Source: Hyphomicrobium denitrificans 1NES1 | GTDB taxonomy: Bacteria; Pseudomonadota; Alphaproteobacteria; Rhizobiales; Hyphomicrobiaceae | Reading direction: 5' to 3' | DNA: 64,000 nucleotides | Assembly: GCF_000230975.2 (NCBI RefSeq) | Contig: NC_021172.1 | Coordinates: 2,914,001-2,978,000, forward strand | Part shown: piece after piece, positions 45,741 through 53,155 of the stretch | How positions within the stretch are numbered: position 1 is the first letter of the stretch | How the letters are laid out: each line of letters starts with the position of its first letter | The notes under the pieces: model-generated | Seen by the model: only the letters and a program-made list of their open reading frames with translations | What the model was told of the DNA's origin: nothing | Databases searched by the model: none | Position numbers and translations under genes: made by a program

Positions 45741-46539
45741 TTATCTTCCCCTTAAGTTTTTTAACTTGAACTGGGCGATAGCCTTCAATTCGCGTGATTG
45801 TGGCCACGTCCACGTCGCCACCCACTCCGCGTATTCCAATCGTATAACGCATAAGTTGTGCGGTCGTTTCTACGAGCAGAATTGCCAAGTCAACGCAGTC
45901 TTGGAGTGGTAAAAATTGGTAAGGGATTGGTAAAGCGTGCTGCTCGGTTATTGCTTTGTTTAGTTCTTCCATCTGCTTGGCATCGAGGTTCAACTTGCTT
46001 CCAATAGTGTGCATAATCTCGGGTGCAATCGCGTTCAGAATGCGAGAGGTAATCTCCGTTTGCCCACCCCATCGGAGCCCATATATTCCGACGTTCGTCT
46101 CTACCGGGCTCGGAGAGGACGGAATCGCAAATTCATAGATCGTTCCGTAAGGCGCGCCTTGATCAATGCCGCCAATGAGGAAACGCATATCGTCGGTAAC
46201 GGGCATTTTCGCTGCTTTAAACTGCGCGGCGAAAAAGTCGCTCAGCTTTTGAGCGAAATCCTTGACGGACAAGCGTCCATCGTTTGCAATCTCTGCTTCA
46301 AATTCTGGAATGAAGCTGTGCGCCGTCCGGGGGTTGTCGGTACCGATGGTGCCAAGCCCATAAGTGACTGCGGCCACATGCGTTTGACTATCGACTCGTA
46401 GCAACTTCGTCGCGTTGTCGAAGTACGCTGGCATTACGGAAGTCACGCCACCAACAACCAATTGCGTGTTAAGTGTTACCCGGCTGTCAGCAGCCAGGAC
46501 AAGACCTTCCGGTCCCTTAAATACGATTGCCAGAGTCAT
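45724..46539 (-). CDS. Proteasome beta-subunit-like Ntn-hydrolase (threonine protease), passenger gene
   Basis: 271 residues from ATG 46539 with GGGAGG 6 bases upstream. After the initiator Met the chain begins with Thr, so no propeptide is needed. The first strand TLAIVFKGPEGLVLAADSR places Asp17 and Arg19 exactly as in 20S proteasome beta subunits. The lysine equivalent to Lys33 is probably Lys44 in NATKLLRV, after an 11-residue insert, followed by a VAAVTYGLGTIG strand resembling the TAGSVGD segment. Family knowledge: HslV, 20S beta and Anbu share this Thr1-Asp17-Lys33 centre. Length exceeds HslV (about 175) and is nearer Anbu (about 240), but the insert and sequence do not look like classic Anbu. 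Substrate and oligomeric state are unknown. It lies inside the IS1595-type element. Confidence 0.8.
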   Translation of the reverse strand: MTLAIVFKGPEGLVLAADSRVTLNTQLVVGGVTSVMPAYFDNATKLLRVDSQTHVAAVTYGLGTIGTDNPRTAHSFIPEFEAEIANDGRLSVKDFAQKLSDFFAAQFKAAKMPVTDDMRFLIGGIDQGAPYGTIYEFAIPSSPSPVETNVGIYGLRWGGQTEITSRILNAIAPEIMHTIGSKLNLDAKQMEELNKAITEQHALPIPYQFLPLQDCVDLAILLVETTAQLMRYTIGIRGVGGDVDVATITRIEGYRPVQVKKLKGKINGTVT

Positions 46540-46605
46540 ATGTGCCTCCCTGTGGGCTCGGTCAGCGCACGCTGCCGGGAACACGGGAAGATTGCAAGCA
46601 ACTTT

Positions 46606-46630
46606 TACTTGGCGTGAAGGTATAGGCGCC
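46606..46630 (-). repeat. Right terminal inverted repeat
   Basis: Its reverse complement matches the left repeat at 19 of 25 positions (17 of the inner 19). The site equivalent to the left -35 reads TTCACG, and no good -10 follows at the right distance, so I cannot place the protease promoter here. Confidence 0.75.
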
Positions 46631-46638
46631 CAACCGGC
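46631..46638. repeat. Target-site duplication, right copy (CAACCGGC)
   Basis: Identical to 44585-44592 in the same orientation and immediately outside the right terminal repeat. Confidence 0.7.
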
Positions 46639-46659
46639 GGGAGGACGGCAAAACGGATG

Positions 46660-47433
46660 TCAGCGGGTTGCAGATAGCCCGATGACCGATTGCAGGCCGC
46701 GGGCGTCGCTGAGGTTGGCGCCGCGCCTCGTCGTTTCACTCAGATTGGCGCCCTCCAGATCGGCTCCGGAGAAATTGGCACCGCCCAATCGGGCGCCTCG
46801 CAAATTCGCGTGCGTCAGGTTCGCTCGGGCGAAATTCGCGTTTTCCAGGCTGTTCATGCTGAGGTTGGCGCCGCTCAGGTTCGCATCCGTAAAATTCGCG
46901 GCGGCAAGGCTTGCCATCGGGGTAATCAACACTTCCTCCCGCGGATCGCGCGGGCCGAAGATCGCCGCCGTCAGGTCGGCCTTGCTGAAATCCACGCCAT
47001 CAAACCGGCCGTTCAAATTGGCGCCGACCAGCCGCGCACCCTGGAACGACAGTACAGGGTGCCGCGGCGCCTCCATATCAACAAACACGTTCGGCCTTAG
47101 TATGCTGGCACCGGACAGATCGGCGCGGGACAAATCCGTTCCGATCAGCGTTGCGCGGTCGAGCCGCGCAGATTTGAGGCTGGCACCGGAGAGATTGGCG
47201 CCTGCCAAATCGGCACCATAGAGATTGGCGCCGTCGAGGTTCGCCTTTTTGAAATCGAGTCCGCTCAGATCGAGGCCGGAAAGGTCTTTGTTTGCAAGAT
47301 TCGGCGTTCTACCTTCAGGCACCGCGAAGAGGAATGCCGTCACCTGCCGGGCCGTCATATCGGCCGCATGCGCCTCGGAGACTGCTACAGAGCAGAGCAT
47401 GATCCAAGCTAGTGCCTTCAACATGCCAGACAT
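46660..47433 (-). CDS. Pentapeptide-repeat protein with signal peptide
   Basis: 257 residues; ATG 47433 with GGAGGG upstream. Signal peptide about 1-23 (cleavage near AHAAD). The rest is mostly A(D/N)LXX pentapeptide repeats: LANKDLSGLDLSGLDFKKAN, LDGANLYGADLAGANLSGAS and a second block (about 170-240) with ANFTDANLSGANL. These fold as a right-handed quadrilateral beta-helix. A non-repeat break (about 110-165) separates the blocks. A secreted or periplasmic location argues against a gyrase-protecting Qnr role. The insertion of the mobile element lies 22 bases after its stop. Confidence 0.9.
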   Translation of the reverse strand: MSGMLKALAWIMLCSVAVSEAHAADMTARQVTAFLFAVPEGRTPNLANKDLSGLDLSGLDFKKANLDGANLYGADLAGANLSGASLKSARLDRATLIGTDLSRADLSGASILRPNVFVDMEAPRHPVLSFQGARLVGANLNGRFDGVDFSKADLTAAIFGPRDPREEVLITPMASLAAANFTDANLSGANLSMNSLENANFARANLTHANLRGARLGGANFSGADLEGANLSETTRRGANLSDARGLQSVIGLSATR

Positions 47434-47533
47434 CCGCCCTCCGCGGCGATAAAACGTCCGAAGCCTAAACGACGGATCATATAATGGCCCGATGTTTTAC
47501 GTACCAGCCAGCAACCGCCTTTTGAGGATTTGA

Positions 47534-49849
47534 ATGGGACCGCAGCCCCCTGGCCCGCCACCGCAGCTTCCCGGTTCAAGGGGGAACTATGTGCGAGCGC
47601 CGCTCGGTTCGGGCCCACGCCGCCGCCCACCGCCTCCGCCGCAGCGGCGGAGCGGGCTTTTGCTCGGCATCGTATATTTCTTCCTTTTCGTGCTTCTCGT
47701 CGGCGGAGCGGGCGTTGCTTACCTCGCTCTCAATCCGCCGAGCGATCTCATCCGGCAGCGCATTGCCGACGCGGTTCACGCCAAGACGGGGCGTGAACTC
47801 GTGATGGCTGGGCCGGCGTCTTTCACGTTCTATCCGGCGATCGGTATCTCGCTCAAAGATGTGTCGCTATCGGGTCCGCCGGGCATGGACGGCAAGCTCG
47901 TCCAGATGCCGACGTTGAATGTGAGCATCAGCCCCTCGGCCCTGTTTTCGAGGCGCGCGGAAATTCATTCGCTAGTGCTCAGGAATCCGACATTCGATTT
48001 TCGGATCGGCAAGGACGGACGTAAGAACTGGCACTTCGCGTTCGGGGCGATGCCGATCCGCTATGCCGAGCTTCAGACGCCCAATACGCGCCGTGACACC
48101 GAGCAGTTCGACGTGGCTGCGGCCGACGCAGCACATGGCGCATCAGCGCGCGTTGCGATGGGCGATGTCCAGCTCGATGACGTCAGGATCGAAGGCGGCA
48201 CGTTCCGCTTCACGGATGAGCGCACAGGACGAAGTGAACAAATCGGCGACGTCAATGTGAAATTCGGGCTTCCGTCGCTGAGCCAGCCCCTCTCCGCAAC
48301 GGGTAATCTCGCGTGGCATGACAAGCAGCTTGATTTCGAGGGCACCGTGACGGATGTGCTCAATATCAACAAGCGACAGCCGACGCATCTTACCTTCACC
48401 GCTAAGAGCGACGTGCTGGCCGCGTCTTACGAAGGCAACGTTCTGATCGATGACGGTGTCGCGCTCGACGGTCAGGTCAAGGCGCAGTCGGATTCGGCGC
48501 GTGCACTCGCCCAATGGTTTGGGACGCGGCTTCCGCCCGTTTCCGGATTTGGACCGCTGTCGATCCAGGGCACGCTGAAAACGAGCGGCAACGTCACGGA
48601 CTTTCAAGACGCGCTCTTCGGACTTGATGGCGCATCAGGCAAAGGCACGATCAGGGTTACGACCGGCGGTGTCCGGCCGTTCGTCGAAGCCAACCTCGCG
48701 ATCACCGAACTCGATCTCAACAAGTATCTGACGAGCGCGGTGACGGGTGTGCTCGCGACGGAGGGCGGCGGCGCGCCGGATGCGCCCGGCGCAGCACCTT
48801 CTGCTCCGGATTCAGGCGGCGCATCAAAGCAGCCCGATGAAATCGAAAAGCTGCTCAACGCTCCGGCGACCAAGGTCTATGGCGCAGTCCAGCGGGCCGG
48901 GTGGTCGAGCGAGAAACTCAATTTAACGCTTCTCGGGATCGCGGACGGCAATGCGCGGGCGAATGTCGGGAAAATCCACTTCAAGAACATGATACTTGGC
49001 CGGTCGTCCGTCGCCGTCGCGATCAAGAACACCGCGATGCAGGCCAACTTCGACGACGTGGAGCTTTACGAGGGACATGGCAAAGGCATCGTGACCCTCG
49101 ATGGCTCGGCGGGCACAGCCAATCTCGGCGCGAATATCAATCTCCAGGGCGTCTCGGCGCTGCCGTTCCTGAGAGATGCCGCCAATTTCGAATGGCTCGC
49201 GGGCAAGGCCAACGTGGCTCTGCAGCTTACGGCGAACGGCCAAAGCCAGCTTCAGATCGTCGAAAGTCTCAACGGCACCGCGGCGTTCCGCTTTTCGGAC
49301 GGAGCCGTCGTTGGGTTCAATCTGCCGGGGGCGATCCGCGGCCTGTCGCACGGCGATTTCTCGGGCTTCAGGAAATCGCCCTCGGAAAAGACCGATTTCA
49401 GCGCTCTCGGCGCGTCCTTCACCGTTACGAACGGCGTTGCCCAGAACCAGGATCTGCAACTTGCGAGCCCGATGCTGCGGGTGACGGGTTCTGGAACCAT
49501 TCACATGCCCGAACGAACCGTCGACTATACCGTCAAGCCGAAGCTCGTCGCGTCGCTCGAAGGCCAGCAAGGCGAAGAGGCGCCCACCGGCATCGAGGTT
49601 CCGGTGCGAATCACCGGCTCGTGGGAGCGGCCAACTTATCGCCCCGATCTCAAAGGTGTGCTTTCGGACCCCGGCAAGACGGTCGAAGCGATCAAAGAGA
49701 TCGGCAAGAAGCTTAAGGGCAAGAACGGCGACGAAATCGTCGACAAGATTTTCGGCAAGGGCGACGACGATGCGACAGGATCGACCGCGGATAGGAAACG
49801 GAAGGCAAAGGCGCTGCTGAACAAGTTCCTCGGCAATCAAGATAACTAG
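47534..49849 (+). CDS. AsmA-family protein (bridge-like lipid transport/envelope assembly)
   Basis: 771 residues. A Pro-rich cytoplasmic N-terminus (about 1-40, RRRPPPPPQRR) and one membrane helix (about 43-64) lead to the AsmA N-terminal domain (ELVMAGPASFTFYPAIGISLKDVSL, which is the family hallmark). A long periplasmic beta-rich region and the AsmA C-terminal domain follow (GTAAFRFSDGAVVGFNLPGAIRGL, ASFTVTNGVAQNQDLQLASP). It ends in a Lys-rich tail. AsmA proteins are held to shuttle phospholipid or assist outer-membrane assembly. It is a single gene transcribed away from the pentapeptide-repeat gene. Confidence 0.93.
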   Translation: MGPQPPGPPPQLPGSRGNYVRAPLGSGPRRRPPPPPQRRSGLLLGIVYFFLFVLLVGGAGVAYLALNPPSDLIRQRIADAVHAKTGRELVMAGPASFTFYPAIGISLKDVSLSGPPGMDGKLVQMPTLNVSISPSALFSRRAEIHSLVLRNPTFDFRIGKDGRKNWHFAFGAMPIRYAELQTPNTRRDTEQFDVAAADAAHGASARVAMGDVQLDDVRIEGGTFRFTDERTGRSEQIGDVNVKFGLPSLSQPLSATGNLAWHDKQLDFEGTVTDVLNINKRQPTHLTFTAKSDVLAASYEGNVLIDDGVALDGQVKAQSDSARALAQWFGTRLPPVSGFGPLSIQGTLKTSGNVTDFQDALFGLDGASGKGTIRVTTGGVRPFVEANLAITELDLNKYLTSAVTGVLATEGGGAPDAPGAAPSAPDSGGASKQPDEIEKLLNAPATKVYGAVQRAGWSSEKLNLTLLGIADGNARANVGKIHFKNMILGRSSVAVAIKNTAMQANFDDVELYEGHGKGIVTLDGSAGTANLGANINLQGVSALPFLRDAANFEWLAGKANVALQLTANGQSQLQIVESLNGTAAFRFSDGAVVGFNLPGAIRGLSHGDFSGFRKSPSEKTDFSALGASFTVTNGVAQNQDLQLASPMLRVTGSGTIHMPERTVDYTVKPKLVASLEGQQGEEAPTGIEVPVRITGSWERPTYRPDLKGVLSDPGKTVEAIKEIGKKLKGKNGDEIVDKIFGKGDDDATGSTADRKRKAKALLNKFLGNQDN

Positions 49850-50142
49850 ATTTTCTGCGGGTTTCCTGCACTCTCGAGCATTCGGCAAAAGGTTCCCAAC
49901 GTCACGCACGACGCTGCTCAAGTGCGTTCAGATGACGCCCCCAAAACACTTCTGTTAAGTCACGGTAAAGTCGGGGCGAAAAAAAATTCGGCATGGGGCA
50001 AAAAAAATCTTGCGCAGGGGGGGCATAGGCCTCATATGCACCCTCTCTCGTCTGTCCACCTGCCAACATGGTCGAGGTTTTCCAGAACCAATGAGGTAAG
50101 GAGCGGGCGAGTCAAACCTGTCTACTGGTTGGGGAGGGTCAT
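49850..50142. promoter_or_regulatory. Leader region of the AdoMetDC-like gene with homopolymer runs
   Basis: About 290 bases without a supported gene. At 49979-50028 it has two A runs of 7-8 and a run of seven G, uncommon in this GC-rich genome. An open GTG frame at 49922-50185 runs into the next gene out of frame and has no ribosome site. The length of the leader suggests regulation, but I recognise no riboswitch. Confidence 0.3.
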
Positions 50143-50697
50143 ATGGCCTTTAATGACACCCTCTTCCAATTGGGGATGGACTTGACTCGTTCAAGCACCG
50201 CCCAAAAGGAAGATCACTCGCGCGCTGAGTTCAACGCGGAAGTTCAGGGCCCGGTAACGAGCCCGGTCGTCGAGCAAAGCGTAAACACTGCAGGGACTAC
50301 GATCTTTATCGATCTCCACGGCGCCAAGCGCCTCGACGACGTCAAGTCGGCCGAGCGCGCGACGAAACGTGCCGTCGAGAGTCTGGGCCTCAAGCTCAAG
50401 AGTCTCCATCTTGACCGCGTCGCTGGTGGCGGTGTGTCGGGTGTCGCGCTCCTGAGCTCCGGGCACTTCTCCCTGCAGGCATGCTCGCGGACGGGCTTCG
50501 CAGCCGTCGACGCGCGTGGATGCGCAGGGCTGAAACCGGAAGTGGCTTTGCTCGCGCTCGCGGATGCCTTCGGGGCGCGCGAGGCGGTCATCCAGCGCAA
50601 GCGGGCGCTGTCGGACCTCGACGTGCCGGCTTTGCGTGTGATTGCGAAAGCGCCACGCAAAGCTCAGCGCCAGCGGGCCCAGGCGAAGGCGGCTTAA
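50143..50697 (+). CDS. S-adenosylmethionine decarboxylase homologue lacking the pyruvoyl serine (probable pseudoenzyme)
   Basis: 184 residues; GGGGAGGG Shine-Dalgarno. Residues 51-150 align along their length with bacterial SpeD/SpeH: TTIFIDLHG, GGGVSGVALLSSGHFSL, GFAAVDARGCAGLKPEVALLALADAFGA-like order. In active enzymes the Glu-Ser-His motif self-cleaves before Ser to make the pyruvoyl cofactor. Here the motif reads Ser-Gly-His, with Gly107 at the Ser position, and the catalytic His68 equivalent is Gln112. The Cys83 equivalent (Cys127) is kept. So the chain should not self-process. N- and C-terminal extensions (1-50 and 150-184, the latter Lys/Arg/Ala-rich) are outside the fold. It may bind AdoMet or a partner subunit. 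No spermidine synthase gene is nearby. Confidence 0.78.
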   Translation: MAFNDTLFQLGMDLTRSSTAQKEDHSRAEFNAEVQGPVTSPVVEQSVNTAGTTIFIDLHGAKRLDDVKSAERATKRAVESLGLKLKSLHLDRVAGGGVSGVALLSSGHFSLQACSRTGFAAVDARGCAGLKPEVALLALADAFGAREAVIQRKRALSDLDVPALRVIAKAPRKAQRQRAQAKAA

Positions 50698-50702
50698 TGT
50701 TT

Positions 50703-50743
50703 GCGCCGGGCGACTCCCCTCCGGAGAGCCGGCCGTCCGGCGC
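50703..50743. repeat. GC-rich palindrome related to the 56.3-kb tandem repeat
   Basis: GCGCCGG (50703-50709) and CCGGCGC (50737-50743) close a hairpin whose interior, GGGCGACTCCCCTCCGGAGAG, then AGCCGGCCG, closely matches the 39-bp unit at 56300 and 56351. It lies 6 bases after the AdoMetDC-like stop and may end its transcript. Three copies in the window suggest a dispersed REP-like family. Confidence 0.6.
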
Positions 50744-50863
50744 ATCACTCGCCTCGACTTTATTCGATCAGTGACAGATGCCGCGATCGGTTTTCCGGTC
50801 GCGGCTTTCGTGCTGCCTGCGATCTGGGCAATAGCGCCAGTCGACCGGAGGCGCGAACGGGCT

Positions 50864-51346
50864 TTATGCGCTCTTTGGTTTCTTCCGCGGGCGGACCGAC
50901 CGGGCCGCCGCTGCCGATGTGTTCAACGCCACGGCGGCGCGGATGAGCGCCTTGAAAGCTCGTTCGTCGATCTTGCCGCCTTGAGGGATGTCGATAGCGC
51001 GCCTCGTGCTGCCTTCGAGACTGGAGTTGAACAAGTGCGCCGGGTCCTGCAACGACGCGCCGCTGGCGAAGGTCAGCTTCACCACAGCCTTATACGTTTC
51101 GCCCGTACAGATGATGCCGTCGTGCTCCCACACCGGAACGCCCACGGGGTTGGAAGGCTTCCTCCATTTCACCTCTTCGACTACATCGGGATCGGCCTCT
51201 TTGATGAGGCCGCGGATGCGGGAGAGCATCTCACCACGCCAATCGCCCAGCGTTTTGATCTTGGCGTCAATGAGCTGAGAGGATGTCGCTTTGCCCTTGG
51301 CGTCCTTCGGTTGGGCCTTCCCTGTATTGGACGTCGGTTTCTTCAT
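50864..51346 (-). CDS. DUF1801 domain protein
   Basis: 160 residues. A basic, Lys/Ser-rich N-terminus (about 1-25) precedes the DUF1801 fold (about 35-130), seen in WRGEMLSRIRGLIKEADPDV, EVKWRKPSNPVGVPVWEHDG and VKLTFASGASLQDP. The tail is Ala/Arg/Lys-rich (RPRKKPKSA). The family is structurally known but has no settled function. It is cytoplasmic by sequence. It is monocistronic between two unrelated genes. Confidence 0.87.
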   Translation of the reverse strand: MKKPTSNTGKAQPKDAKGKATSSQLIDAKIKTLGDWRGEMLSRIRGLIKEADPDVVEEVKWRKPSNPVGVPVWEHDGIICTGETYKAVVKLTFASGASLQDPAHLFNSSLEGSTRRAIDIPQGGKIDERAFKALIRAAVALNTSAAAARSVRPRKKPKSA

Positions 51347-51430
51347 GCTCGCCTCGCAAAGCGATCATATTCCTCAGTTGGGCATGAGCTTGACCACCGT
51401 TGCGGTCTGCCGAACTTTGTCGAACCTCAT

Positions 51431-52876
51431 CTAAAGCGGCTCGCTCAGGCGGGCGGCGTCCTTGGCGGGCTCGGCGGCTTGCAGGGCTTCCGTCGGCAGC
51501 AGCGACGCGCCGGACGATTTTGAAAGTTGCATGAACATAAACACGGACGACGCCGAGATCGCCGCGATCAGGAAGAATACCGGGGGAAAGTGTCCGGCGT
51601 CGATCGCGTTGCCGCCTTCGATCTTCTGCATGAGTTCCAGCCCTATTGCTGCGATGGTGATGCCGACCGAGCCTGCAAGGTTTTGGCAGACGGCGGCGAA
51701 ACTCGTCGCGCGACTCAGCAGCTCAGGCGGCACGTCGGCGTACGCGAGCGTGTTCAAGCTCGTGAACTGCAACGAGCGCGACAGGCCACCTGCGAGGAAC
51801 AATGCGATGATCAAAAGTGCCGGAGTATCGATCGTAAAGACCGCGGGCAGCAGAGCAAACGAGCTCGATATGATGGCATTGACGAGCAGCACACGGCGGA
51901 ACCCGTAGCGCTTGAGGATCGTCGCGACCTGGGTTTTCATGAACAGCGCGCCGACGCCGGTCGCAAACGTCAGCATCCCCGATTGGAATGCAGTCAGGCC
52001 GAAGCCCGCCTGGAACAAGAGCGGCAACAGGAACGGTCCGGCACCGAGCCCGACACGGAACAGGAAGCCGCCGACGACGCCCGCACGGTAAGTCTGGATC
52101 GACAGCAGCCTCAAATCGATGATCGGCTCGGAAACGCGCATCGCGTGCCAAACGTAGGCGACGAGCAGCAGCGCACCTAACACGGTGACGATTGCGATTG
52201 CCTCCGGTGTCGCGAGGCCGACGCCCAGCAACGTCACTCCGGTGAGAAACAGCGATAGGCCCGGGCCGATCAACAGGAAGCCGCGAAGATCGAATCCGGA
52301 CGGCGCGTCCTCGCGCACTTCTGGGATGAAGCGCGTGATCAGTGCGAGGCCCAGCAGCGCCACGGGGATGTTGATCCAGAAGATCCAACGCCACGTGAAG
52401 TATGTCGTGATGAAGCCGCCGAGCGGAGGGCCGACAACAGGACCGACGAGCGCCGGGATGGAAAGCCATGCAATCGCGCCGATGATTTCGGCGCGCGGCA
52501 CCGTGCGCAAGACGATCAGGCGGCCGACGGGTGTCATCATTGCGCCACCCATGCCTTGCAGCACGCGTGCCGCGACGAGTGAAATGAGGCCGGTCGAAAG
52601 CGCGCAGGCGATGGAGCCGATGGCAAACACCACCATCGCGACGCGAAAGATGTTTTTGGCGCCGAAGCGGTCCGCCATCCATCCCGATGCCGGGATGAAA
52701 ACAGCCAGCGCCAGCAGATATGTCGTAAGCGCCAGTTTGAGGTTAATGGGATTGACGCCGAGATCGGTCGCGATCGCCGGCAACGAGGTCGCAAGCACCG
52801 TCGCGTCCATATTCTCCATGAACAGAGCAGTGGCGGCGATGAGAGGTATGAGATTGCGGCGGAGGAGTTCAGTCAT
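51431..52876 (-). CDS. MFS drug exporter, DHA2 (EmrB/QacA-HsrA) family
   Basis: 481 residues with about 14 membrane helices. Motif A is in SGWMADRFGAKNIFR and the DHA2 signature is near LDATV-like NMDATVLATSLPAIATDLG in helix 1. Motif C lies in ALVGPVVGPPLGGFI. It is predicted to export toxic compounds in exchange for protons. No adaptor or regulator is adjacent. Divergent from the CoA-transferase gene, with a 279-base gap holding both promoters. Confidence 0.93.
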   Translation of the reverse strand: MTELLRRNLIPLIAATALFMENMDATVLATSLPAIATDLGVNPINLKLALTTYLLALAVFIPASGWMADRFGAKNIFRVAMVVFAIGSIACALSTGLISLVAARVLQGMGGAMMTPVGRLIVLRTVPRAEIIGAIAWLSIPALVGPVVGPPLGGFITTYFTWRWIFWINIPVALLGLALITRFIPEVREDAPSGFDLRGFLLIGPGLSLFLTGVTLLGVGLATPEAIAIVTVLGALLLVAYVWHAMRVSEPIIDLRLLSIQTYRAGVVGGFLFRVGLGAGPFLLPLLFQAGFGLTAFQSGMLTFATGVGALFMKTQVATILKRYGFRRVLLVNAIISSSFALLPAVFTIDTPALLIIALFLAGGLSRSLQFTSLNTLAYADVPPELLSRATSFAAVCQNLAGSVGITIAAIGLELMQKIEGGNAIDAGHFPPVFFLIAAISASSVFMFMQLSKSSGASLLPTEALQAAEPAKDAARLSEPL

Positions 52877-53155
52877 CGGGGGCTCCCTACCATGCTTCCA
52901 AACGCCCGAGCCCCTGCATTCCGACGCGACGGAAGCACTCTTCAGGGTGCGGCAAAAGCCCCGAGATTGTTGCCGGATAGTGCGAGCTTACCCGGTTGAG
53001 TGGTGCGCCCATACCGGAGCTAAGCTATGGCGCTTGGGCAGGCTCGTCAGCAGCCCGCTCGAACATGAACAAAACAACAACACCTCCCGGGTTTGAGCCG
53101 GACTTCCATATGTCCGCCGAAGCCGAGCGAGGGAGCATCCGGGAAGCGCCAAAAC

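Larger units (their letters stand above)
44593..46630. mobile_element. IS1595-family transposable element with a proteasome-like protease as passenger
   Basis: A 2,038-bp unit bounded by inverted terminal repeats (44593-44617 and 46606-46630) and an 8-bp direct repeat. It encodes an IS1595-type transposase on the plus strand and, on the minus strand, a proteasome beta-like threonine protease and an overlapping 68-residue protein. The three genes fill the element: the small gene overlaps the protease gene by 17 bases and the transposase gene tail-to-tail by 17. G+C is visibly lower than in the flanks. It sits between the nuclease gene and the pentapeptide-repeat gene. The outer 6 bp of the repeats match poorly, the main weak point. 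Confidence 0.75.

Noticed and set aside
49922..50185. An 87-codon leader frame upstream of the AdoMetDC-like gene
   Set aside because: It starts with GTG without a ribosome site, overlaps the next gene out of frame and has no recognisable content. A regulatory upstream frame cannot be fully excluded.
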